Assembly: GCA_964567125.1 (NCBI GenBank)
Contig: CAZMLC010000017.1
Coordinates: 1 to 38,560 of the forward strand
DNA: 38,560 bases
Direction: 5' to 3'
Origin: CAZMLC01 sp964567125
GTDB lineage: Bacteria; Verrucomicrobiota; Kiritimatiellia; RFP12; UBA1067
In this document: positions 15,279 through 24,900 of the stretch, piece after piece
Position numbering within the stretch: position 1 is the first letter of the stretch
Layout of the letters: each line of letters begins with the position of its first letter
Program-made: the position numbers and the translations under genes
The notes under the pieces: generated by a model
What the model was told of the DNA's origin: nothing
The model's input: only the letters and a program-made list of their open reading frames with translations
Database searches by the model: none

Positions 15279-17015
15279 ATGACTGTGCATAAACGTCAAT
15301 TAGAACGCGCCTCGTCCGCGATCACATTGTCGGACATGGAAGTGTTTGTCTTCCCCGAGCTGATGTATAGCCTCGTGATCGCTAACATTCTTTCACCGCG
15401 ACTCTGGCGCTGGCGCGACGATCCCTGGTTCAAGGACATCCATAAACAGAAGCCCTATCGACGCCTTCAGCGGCTGAAGCAGTACATCATGGACCACTAC
15501 GTCTTCAACCTCGATTTGGAGACATGGGGCCTTACTGAACAAAAAAAAGAACTGGCCCGCTTTGCGCCGTTTATCGCGCCGGAGGTGATTGCTGAATCCA
15601 ATGCACTCTTCGGGTATACCGGCGACGCCTATTACTTTGACATTGATATTCGCACGCATTTCGGTCTCAACGCGTATGACGCGGAGGTCATCCCGTATTG
15701 GAAAACAGAGACGATTGAAGCCATGGACGCCTTTCAGCACCGTGAAGGGTTTACAACCGGTGCGGGCGAATGCGTCTCGCTGGCGGCTCTCTATGCAGCC
15801 GCCCTGTTCGTGGTCGCGCGCATTCCCCTGCACGATATTTTCCTGATGGCCACGCCGCTGCACTCACAGAATTTCATCGATATCGACGCCGGAATCCTGA
15901 TCAACAACCGCCGGCTCGTAACCAAGCCGATGTGGTTCAACGGTACGCAGATTTCCGGGCAAGCGCGGCGCGCGCTTGAGAATGAGCGCGTCACCATTGT
16001 CGCGCATGCGACAGGCTGGATCCACCTGCTCTATCCCCGCGCCACAATCGAACCTGCGATATACAGCCATTTCTCATCGCGTCTGCGCGATTTCCTGACC
16101 ACACCGTTAACGCCCGAGATCCTGGGCAACTTTCTGCGTCAAAACCGCACGGCGCGCGCATGCTTTGTACTGCGCTGCCTGATCCGCGGCGCGCATCGGT
16201 ATATCACGCTCGAACAGGCGTTCCAGTTTGAACAAGATAGTCCCTACCAAGTCACTGACTCGACCCGCGACCGGCTTATCGAATCGATCCCCCAGGAAAT
16301 CTTCGCCATCAATTATCCGCCGTGCAAAATCGTGCTCAATGATGTTGAGGACTTTGTGGCGCAGCAAAGCATTGACTTAGGCAAGGAATCCGATGTACAG
16401 GCGCTCCATGCCGTCATCGGCGACAGCTGCATGAATGCTGAAGAAATGGTACGCCAGCTGATCAAATTCTGCCATACCACACCGCGCTTGCCCCACACGG
16501 AACAGGTGACGTTTGATGCAACGGAAGGCGCATTTGACATCACGCCCGCGATGACGCGCGAAGAGATTCTGGCGCACATTGAGTTCATGCGCACACGCAA
16601 CCCGACGGCTGATCTGGCCTTCTACGCATGGCGGGATCTTTCACGTACGGACATCGCCCCCTTCCTCTACGCAGCCATGACGCGCAACCCGGTCTCGCGG
16701 GTGCAGGCACGCGATCGCGAGATCGCCCAACTTGTCGTGGAGTTCAACGCCTGGACGAACGAATCGATTTATGAAGAGTCCTTCCGCGTCGCCCAGCCCG
16801 ACGAAGTCTGGAATTTCAAACGCGGCGACGGTTTTGAGAAGGCACTTTTGCTCGGCAATATCCTACAGGATCGCTATGCGGCACTGCATCTGGAATACGG
16901 CGCGGAAAACACGATCAACCTGGTCGCAGACAAGACGTACATCGCGACTTTTGCAATGACAAAAGTGATTCCAGGAACAGCCTGGGATCTCACCACTTAC
17001 GTCCTGCAGGGCTAA
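15279..17015 (+). CDS. Transglutaminase-like protein of unknown function
   Basis: 578 residues, no signal peptide or clear membrane helix. I do not recognise a named family. Residues 155-205 have the look of a transglutaminase-like cysteine-enzyme core: GECVSLAALYAAAL with C165 at a helix start, PLHSQNF with H195, then D201/D203 in a beta strand. This is the usual Cys-His-Asp order. The remaining 370 residues are helical and show no motif I can name. Immediate proximity to the TPR membrane protein gene (60 bp apart) suggests a joint role in the envelope. It ends exactly where convergent rnr ends. Peptidase or amidase activity is an inference from the triad pattern alone. Confidence 0.65.
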   Translation: MTVHKRQLERASSAITLSDMEVFVFPELMYSLVIANILSPRLWRWRDDPWFKDIHKQKPYRRLQRLKQYIMDHYVFNLDLETWGLTEQKKELARFAPFIAPEVIAESNALFGYTGDAYYFDIDIRTHFGLNAYDAEVIPYWKTETIEAMDAFQHREGFTTGAGECVSLAALYAAALFVVARIPLHDIFLMATPLHSQNFIDIDAGILINNRRLVTKPMWFNGTQISGQARRALENERVTIVAHATGWIHLLYPRATIEPAIYSHFSSRLRDFLTTPLTPEILGNFLRQNRTARACFVLRCLIRGAHRYITLEQAFQFEQDSPYQVTDSTRDRLIESIPQEIFAINYPPCKIVLNDVEDFVAQQSIDLGKESDVQALHAVIGDSCMNAEEMVRQLIKFCHTTPRLPHTEQVTFDATEGAFDITPAMTREEILAHIEFMRTRNPTADLAFYAWRDLSRTDIAPFLYAAMTRNPVSRVQARDREIAQLVVEFNAWTNESIYEESFRVAQPDEVWNFKRGDGFEKALLLGNILQDRYAALHLEYGAENTINLVADKTYIATFAMTKVIPGTAWDLTTYVLQG

Positions 17016-19322
17016 TTACGTGCGTTTTTTCGTCTTTGCGGATGAACGCGCCACCTTTGCGTAAAACGGCGCTTTCTCTTTTTTGCGCGCAGCGCTTTCG
17101 CGTGCGGGCTTGCTGGCACGGCCTTCGGATTGCGCAGACTTCTGCTTCTGCTTGGCGCTGTCTTCGCGTTTCCGGTCACGCCGTTTATTAAACGGTGTCC
17201 GATCGGGCGCAGCAGCCTCATTGCGCTCGGCCAGCGTAAAGTCTGCACGCCGCTGAGCAAAGTCCACGTTCGCAATCACAACGTTAACTTCCGTTCCGAT
17301 GCGATAGAGCTTGCCGCCGGCATCCAGCGTCTCGGTACCATGAATAAAGCGTACAAACTGGTTCGACAACTGTGAAATGTGAATCATACCACCCATCGCC
17401 AATTGCGGCACATCGATAAAGGCGCCGTAATTTGTACACTTTGCCACCACGGCGCGGTAGACCACCAGATTCTTTTCGTCGATCTGCTGCTGCAGGAAAC
17501 GGAACTTCTTGATCTCAATCAGCTGGCGCGAAGCGTCATCGGCGACCTGCTCGCGTTCCGTAGCCATAATCGCGGTCTGGGTTAAATAACTCTGCGGCAG
17601 CTTGCCGCCCTTGCCGTCCAAATAATCGGCCAATTGACGATGCAGAACGAGATCGGGATAGCGCCGGATCGGCGAGGTGAAATGCGCATAGTAGCTTTTC
17701 GCCAGACCAAAATGGCCGATCTTTTCCGCGGAATAGAGCGCCCGTTTCAAACTGCGCAACACCATGGTGTGAACGTGATAGCGCAACGGATGATTTTGCG
17801 TCTCATGCAGAAATTTAGCCAAGGTCTGCGGATCCGCCAAATTGCGCGGACGGAAGCCGAGCAGCGCCAAATTGGCCTTCAACTCATCAAGTTTATCGTC
17901 GTCCGGCGGTTCGTGCAAGCGGGCAAGGATTTTGATTCCACGCGTCCACAGTTCAGCGGCAACCGCTTCGTTCGCGGCAACCATGCACTCTTCAATCAGC
18001 TGATGGGATTCGTCGTAGGGGCGGACCACCAAGCCGGTCATGCGCGCTTCAGCATCGAGTACGACTTCAACTTCCGGCACTTCCAAATCCAGCGCGGCCA
18101 TTGAAAAACGCTGCGCGCGCAACTGTGATGCAAGGCCCCAGGTCTCTTTCAAGACCGTGATCGTCTCCGCTGAAACATGCGCCAGGCCCTCAGGCGGTTG
18201 ATCCGCAATAATCGCCATGGCTTGTTCGTAGTTCAACCGCAGTTTCGAGCGGATGCGCGACCGTGCGAAACGGCGCGCGATCATCTTGCCTTGCGCATCA
18301 AAGGTCATGAAAACGGAAAAGGTCAAGCGATCCTCGTCAGGCCGCAAGCTGCAGACACCGTTGGAGAGTTGCTCGGGCAACATGGGAATGACCTTGTCGA
18401 CCAGGTAAACGCTGGTTCCGCGTTCGCGCGCTTCGCGATCCAACGCGGAATCCGGGCGCACAAAATGGCTGACATCGGCAATGTGCACGCCCAGCACGCG
18501 GTTGCCCTGCTCATCGCGCTTCAATGAGATCGCATCGTCGAAATCGCGCGCCGTGGCGGGGTCGACCGTAATGATAAACTGATCGCGCAGATCCTCGCGC
18601 GTTCCCGGCCGCGCCAAGCGCTGCGCAACGTGTTCAGCTTCTTCGATGACCGCGGCGGGGAAGTCTTCAGGCAGATCAAACTGCTTCATCACCACCAGCG
18701 TGTCCAGCGAGGGCTGATCCGAAGGTCCGATCACATCGACGATTTCCCCTTCCGGAGCAACGTATTTGTTTGTCCATGTGGTAAAGCGCACGACAACACG
18801 ATCACCGGGTTTCGCGCCGTGCGCATCCGGCACGATGAAGTCTTTACGGTAAACCGGATTGAGCGGCACGACATACAGGAACTTGCCCGCCGGTGAAAGC
18901 GTACCGACGATATCGCGCGGGGAGCGTTCGACAATCGAAATCACCTTACCCTTGGATTCATCGCCGCTGCGATAGAGCCGAAGCGTCACGATGTCGCCGG
19001 GCAAAGCCGTGCCCAGATCATCCGACTCGACCCAGACCAGCTTGTTGGTGTCGCGGTTGAGGACATTGCCGGCGCCATTGCGCACCATGCGCAACGGACC
19101 GGTAACCAAATCGGCCTGTTTCGCCAGCGTGTAGGCGCGTCCGCGACGGATCGTCACGATCTCGCCGCTGCGCACCATCTCAAACAGATTATCCTGCAGA
19201 CGCTTAATCTGCTTTCCGCGCAAGCCCAGCGTTTGGATGATCTCGCCGACATTCCACGCGCGTTCCGGTTCCGACTGGAACAGATACTGCACAGCCATTT
19301 TTTCTTTATCGACGGTTTCCAT
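17016..19322 (-). CDS. rnr: Ribonuclease R
   Basis: 768 residues from the ATG at 19322, chosen over an in-frame TTG at 19328 because AAAGGAG lies 7 nt upstream of it. The enzyme degrades structured RNA processively in the 3'-5' direction. Domain order is an N-terminal winged helix (about 10-65), two cold-shock domains (about 70-215), an RNB catalytic domain with the metal-binding aspartates in DPATARDFDDA, an S1 domain (about 615-700) and a lysine-rich tail. It begins 49 nt after the aminotransferase stop without an intervening T-tailed hairpin, so co-transcription is likely. Its stop abuts the stop of the convergent gene. Confidence 0.96.
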   Translation of the reverse strand: METVDKEKMAVQYLFQSEPERAWNVGEIIQTLGLRGKQIKRLQDNLFEMVRSGEIVTIRRGRAYTLAKQADLVTGPLRMVRNGAGNVLNRDTNKLVWVESDDLGTALPGDIVTLRLYRSGDESKGKVISIVERSPRDIVGTLSPAGKFLYVVPLNPVYRKDFIVPDAHGAKPGDRVVVRFTTWTNKYVAPEGEIVDVIGPSDQPSLDTLVVMKQFDLPEDFPAAVIEEAEHVAQRLARPGTREDLRDQFIITVDPATARDFDDAISLKRDEQGNRVLGVHIADVSHFVRPDSALDREARERGTSVYLVDKVIPMLPEQLSNGVCSLRPDEDRLTFSVFMTFDAQGKMIARRFARSRIRSKLRLNYEQAMAIIADQPPEGLAHVSAETITVLKETWGLASQLRAQRFSMAALDLEVPEVEVVLDAEARMTGLVVRPYDESHQLIEECMVAANEAVAAELWTRGIKILARLHEPPDDDKLDELKANLALLGFRPRNLADPQTLAKFLHETQNHPLRYHVHTMVLRSLKRALYSAEKIGHFGLAKSYYAHFTSPIRRYPDLVLHRQLADYLDGKGGKLPQSYLTQTAIMATEREQVADDASRQLIEIKKFRFLQQQIDEKNLVVYRAVVAKCTNYGAFIDVPQLAMGGMIHISQLSNQFVRFIHGTETLDAGGKLYRIGTEVNVVIANVDFAQRRADFTLAERNEAAAPDRTPFNKRRDRKREDSAKQKQKSAQSEGRASKPARESAARKKEKAPFYAKVARSSAKTKKRT

Positions 19323-19371
19323 ACGCAAACTCCTTTACACACCGCAAAGCGGCCCGCAAGCCGCCGCACGT

Positions 19372-20385
19372 TTACACCTCAACGCACCAGCCATGAATAT
19401 CAGGCTGTTCGCCATATTGAATGCTCTGCACCGCGGTGTAGAGCTTTTGCAGCACCGGTCCGCTGCCGGTTTCCGAACCGACCTTGATCACCCGGTCACC
19501 GCGACGGATTTCATTGACGGGCGTGACCACCACCGCTGTGCCGCAGGCACCGATTTCGGCAAAATCAGCCAGCTCATCAAAGGTCACGGGACGCACCTCG
19601 ACGCGCATTCCCAGATCGCTCGCGATCTGCTTCAGCGTCTTATTGGTCACGCTGGGCAGAATCGAAGGCGAGTCGGGCGTCACATAGGCATTGTCCTTGG
19701 TAATACCGATAAAGTTGGAGGTTGCGAACTCCTCGATGTAGCGATGTTCCTTGGCATCCAAGTAGAGCTCCACGGGGAAGCCCGCATGCTTCGCCGCTTC
19801 ATGCGCATAGAGGCTGGCCGCATAATTTCCCGCCACCTTCACATGCCCCACACCCAGCGGCGCCGCACGATCATATTCGTCGTAAATCATGGCTTTCACC
19901 GGTTGCAGGCCGCCCTTGTAATAAGGTCCCACGGGAACAACGAGAACGATGAACGTATACTCGTTGGCCGGTGCAACGCCAATCTGGGCGCCCGAACCGA
20001 TCAGCAAGGGACGCAGATAGAGCGCGCCGCCTGTTCCATAGGGCGGAACATACGCTTCATTGGCGCGAATGACGCGCTTAAGCGCATCGATGAAAAGGTC
20101 TTCAGGAAAAGGCGCCATACATGTACGGCGCGCCGTATTGATCATACGGATTGCATTTTCATGAGGACGGAAAATACGAATCTTTCCATCCTTGCAACGG
20201 AACGCCTTCATCCCTTCAAAAGCAGCCTGTCCATAGTGCATGCAGGAGGCCGCGATATGCAGATGAATATAGGGTTCCTTGACCAGTTCACCCGCATCCC
20301 AAGCACCATTTCGCCATGTATATCGGATATGACAATCCGTATCCAGATATTTAAACCCCAGCGAACTCCAATCGATCGTCTTCAT
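19372..20385 (-). CDS. ilvE: Branched-chain amino acid aminotransferase
   Basis: 337 residues from the ATG at 20385, preceded by AGGAC; in-frame ATGs at 20397 and 20418 would add up to 11 residues. It is a fold-IV PLP enzyme that transfers amino groups between glutamate and the keto acids of leucine, isoleucine and valine. The catalytic lysine is K183 in HVKVAGNYAAS, typical of the larger BCAT type. Other landmarks are YGQAAFEGMKAFR, ALYLRP and the phosphate-cup ACGTAVVVTPV. It is likely the first gene of an ilvE-rnr unit. A 7-bp hairpin lies in its leader. Confidence 0.95.
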   Translation of the reverse strand: MKTIDWSSLGFKYLDTDCHIRYTWRNGAWDAGELVKEPYIHLHIAASCMHYGQAAFEGMKAFRCKDGKIRIFRPHENAIRMINTARRTCMAPFPEDLFIDALKRVIRANEAYVPPYGTGGALYLRPLLIGSGAQIGVAPANEYTFIVLVVPVGPYYKGGLQPVKAMIYDEYDRAAPLGVGHVKVAGNYAASLYAHEAAKHAGFPVELYLDAKEHRYIEEFATSNFIGITKDNAYVTPDSPSILPSVTNKTLKQIASDLGMRVEVRPVTFDELADFAEIGACGTAVVVTPVNEIRRGDRVIKVGSETGSGPVLQKLYTAVQSIQYGEQPDIHGWCVEV

Positions 20386-20410
20386 CTCAGTCCTCATTCC
20401 CTCAATATGG

Positions 20411-20428
20411 GGGTTCATCCGTGAACCC
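20411..20428 (-). promoter_or_regulatory. Hairpin in the ilvE leader
   Basis: GGGTTCA-TCCG-TGAACCC is a perfect 7-bp stem with a 4-nt loop, 26 nt before the chosen start. It encloses the upstream-most ATG at 20418, which argues against using that start. Confidence 0.4.
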
Positions 20429-20449
20429 TCTGTTCAAAATTAATTATGT

Positions 20450-20479
20450 AGAATATCACTTTCTCGGCACGCCAGTCCA
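20450..20479 (-). promoter_or_regulatory. Possible promoter of ilvE-rnr
   Basis: Read on the minus strand, TGGACT (20479-20474) and TATTCT (20455-20450) are 18 bp apart. Each matches four of six consensus positions. Confidence 0.35.
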
Positions 20480-20521
20480 TGCAATTCTGCATAACGCCAA
20501 GAAAGTCGCGTTTTTAGCACT

Positions 20522-21832
20522 TTAAAAGGGAGCTTTGCCTACGCGGATTTCCTTCTTTTGAGCCTTACCCGTGGGATCAATCCAAGACACGCGATACTGA
20601 CCTTTGAAGCCGCGGAAGTGGATTTTCCCTTCCACGGTCGGCTGGAGTGTGAGGCGCGTTTTCCACGTTTCATGGATCAGCGCGCGCAAGGTTTCGTAGA
20701 CCGGTTTTTTTACCATGTCCGCGGTATAGAGTCCCGACAGCGCAGGTTCTCCCTCCGCAGCGCCGCCATCCACCACATTCCACCAGGTAATGCCGTAGAC
20801 CAGCGGATAACTGAACCAGAGACGATAGAGGTTGCGCGCGATTTCCGCCTGAATGCGCAACCCCTTCTCCGTCGCATCCGGCGCGCTGATCGTCACCTCG
20901 CTGATGTGCAGGGGACGCTTGGCTGCAGCCATGCAATCTAGGCGTTCGCGAATTTTCTGCGGGGTCAGGATCGGCGCCCCGCCCGCGATTTTCAGCGGTT
21001 CCTGAGTGGAGAAGATATGCGACTGAATGCCGATCGCGTTGACGCGTGCGCCCCGAGCAATAATATCGTTACAGATCTTTAGATAGCGGTTGAACATCGC
21101 CATGTCCCAATGCAGATCCGCGTCGTTGATCGAAAACACGGTCGTCGGCAAATAATACCGTTCCGCCCATTGGAAGGTTTTGAACACATAATCATCCGGC
21201 ATCATTCCCCGGTTGGCCTGATCAGTCGGTTCATTCACAATGTCCCAGCGCTGCACGCGTCCGCAATAGCGTTCGGCGACCTGCTTGACATGCGCCTCAA
21301 AGATCTCGGCCATCACCTCGCGATCCTCCGGCATCCACTCTGGATGGCCCCATTTGCGATGCCCGTAAATCACCGCATGCCCGTTCATGTTGATCGCATT
21401 GCTCGCGCAGAAGGTCACAACGGAATCCGTGGGGGGACGACGATAGATGAAGGGGCTATCCGCATCGTAGCGCGTCACGCCGCGTTCAAGCTCAAGCGTC
21501 TTCCAGTAGAACGCCACAGTCGCCGCATTGAAAAGTTCAATATAGGTGTTTTTGTACTGCGCATCCCGTTCCGCGGTTTTCAAATCCCCGTATAGAAACA
21601 TATTGCCGCCAAAAAGAAACGTGTGGGTCAGCTGTTCGACTTGGACCGAAGTTCCGGGCTTAACCGTCAACATCAGGTCACACTCCGCCTTGCGATAGTT
21701 TTCGATATCCGCATCGATCTGCTGTTGCACCTCAGGATCCCACAGCGCGCGGTACTTCTCCGACATCACATCGTCACACCATCCATATCCTGCACAAAAA
21801 AGCAGGCACGCCCCTACTCGCATACTGATCAT
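20522..21832 (-). CDS. Secreted GH10 endo-beta-1,4-xylanase-like enzyme
   Basis: 436 residues from the ATG at 21832, which follows GGAG by 7 nt; the frame is open further to 21907 but that N-terminus is not signal-like. Residues 1-20 form a short export signal. The GH10 barrel follows: FGGNMF near 75, YGHRKWGHPEW near 156, acid/base E201 in WDIVNEP, QSHIF near 270 and nucleophile E312 in ISEVTI. TWWN near the end of the barrel supplies the usual subsite tryptophans. About 60 residues at the C-terminus form a small beta-rich tail. GH10 enzymes retain configuration and cleave xylan. It stands alone here, without a transporter or SusC/D pair. Confidence 0.93.
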   Translation of the reverse strand: MISMRVGACLLFCAGYGWCDDVMSEKYRALWDPEVQQQIDADIENYRKAECDLMLTVKPGTSVQVEQLTHTFLFGGNMFLYGDLKTAERDAQYKNTYIELFNAATVAFYWKTLELERGVTRYDADSPFIYRRPPTDSVVTFCASNAINMNGHAVIYGHRKWGHPEWMPEDREVMAEIFEAHVKQVAERYCGRVQRWDIVNEPTDQANRGMMPDDYVFKTFQWAERYYLPTTVFSINDADLHWDMAMFNRYLKICNDIIARGARVNAIGIQSHIFSTQEPLKIAGGAPILTPQKIRERLDCMAAAKRPLHISEVTISAPDATEKGLRIQAEIARNLYRLWFSYPLVYGITWWNVVDGGAAEGEPALSGLYTADMVKKPVYETLRALIHETWKTRLTLQPTVEGKIHFRGFKGQYRVSWIDPTGKAQKKEIRVGKAPF

Positions 21833-21924
21833 AGTCAAACTCCGACCGCTGTCTGGCTGCGCACGACGGATTGGACGCCTTGTTCCACAGCCTCCATCAT
21901 GCAGCATGTTTCAGCACGGAAGAC

Positions 21925-21933
21925 AGTGTAGCA
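21925..21933 (-). promoter_or_regulatory. Possible extended -10 promoter of the GH10 gene
   Basis: On the minus strand TGC-TACACT forms an extended -10 element about 90 nt before the start codon. No good -35 box is seen. Confidence 0.3.
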
Positions 21934-22071
21934 CATCGCATGAGCGAATTCAGCTTAAAAGTCGCACGGTCAAATTGGTTGCACGGGGATCCGCAGAAAA
22001 CTTTTTCCTACCCCCACCGTCCTGTTTTTGGTTAAATATGCACGCTTTTTATCAAAACAGGTTCTGAACTT

Positions 22072-24753
22072 ATGGAAAAAAATTACGATCCCAAAACAGT
22101 CGAGACAGCATGGTATAAACGATGGGAGGAACGCGGCTATTTCCACGCGGAAGCCGCGCAAGGCGGAGAACCCTATTGCGTTGTGATCCCACCCCCGAAC
22201 GTCACAGGTATTCTCCATATGGGTCATGCCTTAAATCAGACGATCCAGGATGTGCTTGTCCGCTGGCGCCGCATGCAGGGACGCACGGTGCTCTGGGTTC
22301 CCGGAACCGATCACGCAGGCATTGCCACGCAAAACGTGGTTGAGAAGGCGCTGAAAAAAGAGGAGGGCAAGCGCCGTCAGGAGATCGGCCGCGACGCCTT
22401 CATTGAACGCGTGTGGGCATGGCGCGAGAAATTCGGCGGCACGATCGTTCACCAGCAGCGCATGCTGGGTAACTCGACCGACTGGCAGCGCGAACGCTTT
22501 ACCATGGACGAAGGACTTTCGCGTGCTGTCAGCAAAGTCTTCTGTGATCTTTACGAAAAGAAGCTGATCTACCGCGGCAACTACATCGTGAACTGGTGCC
22601 CGCGCTGCGGAACCGCACTGGCGGACGATGAAACCGAACACGAACCCAATGCCGGCAAGCTCTGGTACGTGCGCTATCCAGTAGTCGGCAGCGACGAAGC
22701 CCTCATCGTTGCCACGACCCGTCCGGAGACCCTCCCCGGCGATACCGCCGTCGCGGTCAATCCCAAAGACGAGCGCTACCAGCACCTGCACGGCAAGATG
22801 GTCCAGTTGCCGCTCTGCAACCGCGAGATCCCGATCGTCGTGGACGATTATGTCGAAAAGGAATTCGGCACCGGCGTGGTTAAAATCACGCCGGCGCACG
22901 ACGTCAATGACTTTGCCGTCGGCCAACGCCACAACCTGCCCGTGGTGAACGTCATGAACGAAGATGGCACCATGAATGAGGCGAGCGTGCATTACGCCGG
23001 CTTAGATCGCTTCGAGTGCCGGAAAAAGATTGTCGAGGATCTCGAAAAGGGCGGATTCCTGGCGAAGATCGAAGACTACAACAATCAGGTCGGTCATTGT
23101 TACCGTTGCCACACAGTTGTGGAGTCGCGCCTTTCCAAACAATGGTTCGTGAAGATGGCGCCGCTGGCTAAGCCCGCGATCCAAGCTGTGAAGGACGGCA
23201 CGATCCGCTTTGTGCCGCAGCGCTGGGAGAACATCTATTTCAACTGGATGGAAAACATCCGCGACTGGTGTATTTCGCGTCAGATCTGGTGGGGACATCG
23301 CATCCCGGTCTACACCTGTTCTTCGTGCGGCCACGAATGGGCGACCCCGGATAAGCCGGGGAAATGCCCGCACTGCGCGCACGCAGCCTTCACGCAGGAC
23401 CCGGATGTGCTCGACACCTGGTTCTCCTCCTGGCTCTGGCCCTTCACCACGCTGGGATGGCCGGAAAAGACCGCTGATCTGAAATTTTATTATCCGACGA
23501 CAGACCTTGTCACAGCGCCCGACATCATCTTCTTCTGGGTTGCGCGCATGATCATGGCCGGATACGAATTCATGGGTGAAGCGCCCTTCAAGAACATTGT
23601 GATCCACGGCATTGTGCGCGACGATAAAGGACGCAAAATGTCGAAGTCGCTCGGCAACTCGCTCGACCCGCTTGAGATCATTGATCAGTACAGCGCGGAT
23701 GCGTTGCGTTTCTCGCTAGCCCTGATCACATCGCTCGAGACCGACTCGCGCGTGAACATGAGTAAATTCGAGATCGGACGCAATTTTGCGACCAAGCTCT
23801 GGAATGCCGCCCGCTTCATCAAGATGCATGCGGATAAACTGGATGGATTCGCGTTTCGCGATTTTGCCGGGGAAAACCTGACGCTGGATCCCGTGTTGCT
23901 CCACACGGACGATCAGCATCTCCTGTTCACGTGCGACCAGACCTGCGCCAAGATGGCCGATTTCCTTGAAAAATATCGGATTCAAGATGGAGCCCTCACC
24001 ATCTACGATTTCGTCTGGACCAACGTGTGCGACTGGTATCTTGAATATGCGAAGGCCGACCTCAACGCCGAGGATGTCGCGCGCCGGCGCCAAGTGCTCT
24101 CCATCCTCGCGGATGTCTTTGGCAAGAGCCTCAAGCTTCTCCATCCCTACATGCCGTTCGTTACGGAGGAGATCTGGCACCAGCTCGGCTACTGCAACGA
24201 GGATGAAACCATCATGACCACGCGCTATCCGACGGGATATACGGCCGAACAAAAGGCGGCATGGTCCTTGACCGAAGAGGTCATGAACTATGTGAACGCG
24301 AAGCGCGAAATGATCACGGCAGGCCGTGCCTTGCGCGCAGAATACGGGATCGCCCCATCCAAGTTCGTGAAGTACATCATCCAGCTCAAGGAGGCGGAGG
24401 TCGCAGACCGCCTCACGCTTGAACAGGAAACCGTGATGCAGCTCCTGCGTTCTGACAACCTCGAGATCGTGGTTGGTGCCGACGAAAAGGCCATGCCGGG
24501 CACGCTGTGCAAGCTCGGCATGATCTACCTTCCGCTGGAAGGTCTGATCGACATGCAGGCGGAAGCAACCAGCATCAAAACAGAACTGGACAAACTGCGC
24601 GGCTTCCTCGCCGGCGTATGCGCGAAACTCTCCAATGAGAGCTTCGTCTCCAAGGCGCCGGCCGCGGTGATCGACCAGCAGCGCGCCAAGCAGAAAGAGC
24701 TGGAGGAATCGATCGGGAAACTGGAAAAACTGTATACCACTTTCGCCCGCTAG
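22072..24753 (+). CDS. valS: Valyl-tRNA synthetase
   Basis: 893 residues, full length. It charges tRNA-Val in the cytoplasm. The class I signature HMGH is at 49-52 after PPPNVTG, and KMSKS is near residue 522 (GRKMSKSLGNS). The editing domain includes TTRPETLPGDTAV. The zinc-type cysteines CSSCGHEW and CPHC are present, and a C-terminal coiled-coil arm carries the final 70 residues. The ribosome site before the ATG is weak. The leader shows no T-box. A strong terminator follows the stop. Confidence 0.98.
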   Translation: MEKNYDPKTVETAWYKRWEERGYFHAEAAQGGEPYCVVIPPPNVTGILHMGHALNQTIQDVLVRWRRMQGRTVLWVPGTDHAGIATQNVVEKALKKEEGKRRQEIGRDAFIERVWAWREKFGGTIVHQQRMLGNSTDWQRERFTMDEGLSRAVSKVFCDLYEKKLIYRGNYIVNWCPRCGTALADDETEHEPNAGKLWYVRYPVVGSDEALIVATTRPETLPGDTAVAVNPKDERYQHLHGKMVQLPLCNREIPIVVDDYVEKEFGTGVVKITPAHDVNDFAVGQRHNLPVVNVMNEDGTMNEASVHYAGLDRFECRKKIVEDLEKGGFLAKIEDYNNQVGHCYRCHTVVESRLSKQWFVKMAPLAKPAIQAVKDGTIRFVPQRWENIYFNWMENIRDWCISRQIWWGHRIPVYTCSSCGHEWATPDKPGKCPHCAHAAFTQDPDVLDTWFSSWLWPFTTLGWPEKTADLKFYYPTTDLVTAPDIIFFWVARMIMAGYEFMGEAPFKNIVIHGIVRDDKGRKMSKSLGNSLDPLEIIDQYSADALRFSLALITSLETDSRVNMSKFEIGRNFATKLWNAARFIKMHADKLDGFAFRDFAGENLTLDPVLLHTDDQHLLFTCDQTCAKMADFLEKYRIQDGALTIYDFVWTNVCDWYLEYAKADLNAEDVARRRQVLSILADVFGKSLKLLHPYMPFVTEEIWHQLGYCNEDETIMTTRYPTGYTAEQKAAWSLTEEVMNYVNAKREMITAGRALRAEYGIAPSKFVKYIIQLKEAEVADRLTLEQETVMQLLRSDNLEIVVGADEKAMPGTLCKLGMIYLPLEGLIDMQAEATSIKTELDKLRGFLAGVCAKLSNESFVSKAPAAVIDQQRAKQKELEESIGKLEKLYTTFAR

Positions 24754-24782
24754 GCAAACGGCATAGACGCGTTTGGCAAAAG

Positions 24783-24813
24783 GAGGCAGCCGTGACGGCT
24801 GCCTCTTTTTTTT
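24783..24813 (+). terminator. Rho-independent terminator of valS
   Basis: GAGGCAGCCG-TGA-CGGCTGCCTC forms a perfect 10-bp stem, followed by eight T. Confidence 0.95.
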
Positions 24814-24869
24814 CGATTCTTCACCGGCGCTGTTTTCACATGTACGCGCCGCATTTTGCTCTTTTCTTA

Positions 24870-24900
24870 CCCCCCCCCAAGCAAGTAAACTATACACATT
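24870..24900 (+). promoter_or_regulatory. C9 tract and TATACA box directly before dnaX
   Basis: A run of nine C (24870-24878) lies 22 nt before the dnaX ATG. TATACA (24891-24896) is only 4 nt from the ATG, and no ribosome site is visible. If TATACA is a -10 box, the transcript would be leaderless. No -35 box is evident. Confidence 0.35.

Noticed and set aside
20498..20518. AACGC...GCGTT followed by T on the plus strand between ilvE and the GH10 gene
   Set aside because: The stem is 5 bp, and the T run is on the strand where no gene ends.
21908..22071. A T-box or other riboswitch before valS
   Set aside because: No T-box sequence, specifier loop or antiterminator could be found in the leader.
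23716..24897. A 393-codon minus-strand frame opposite the end of valS
   Set aside because: It crosses the valS terminator and mirrors the synthetase; nothing recognisable is encoded.
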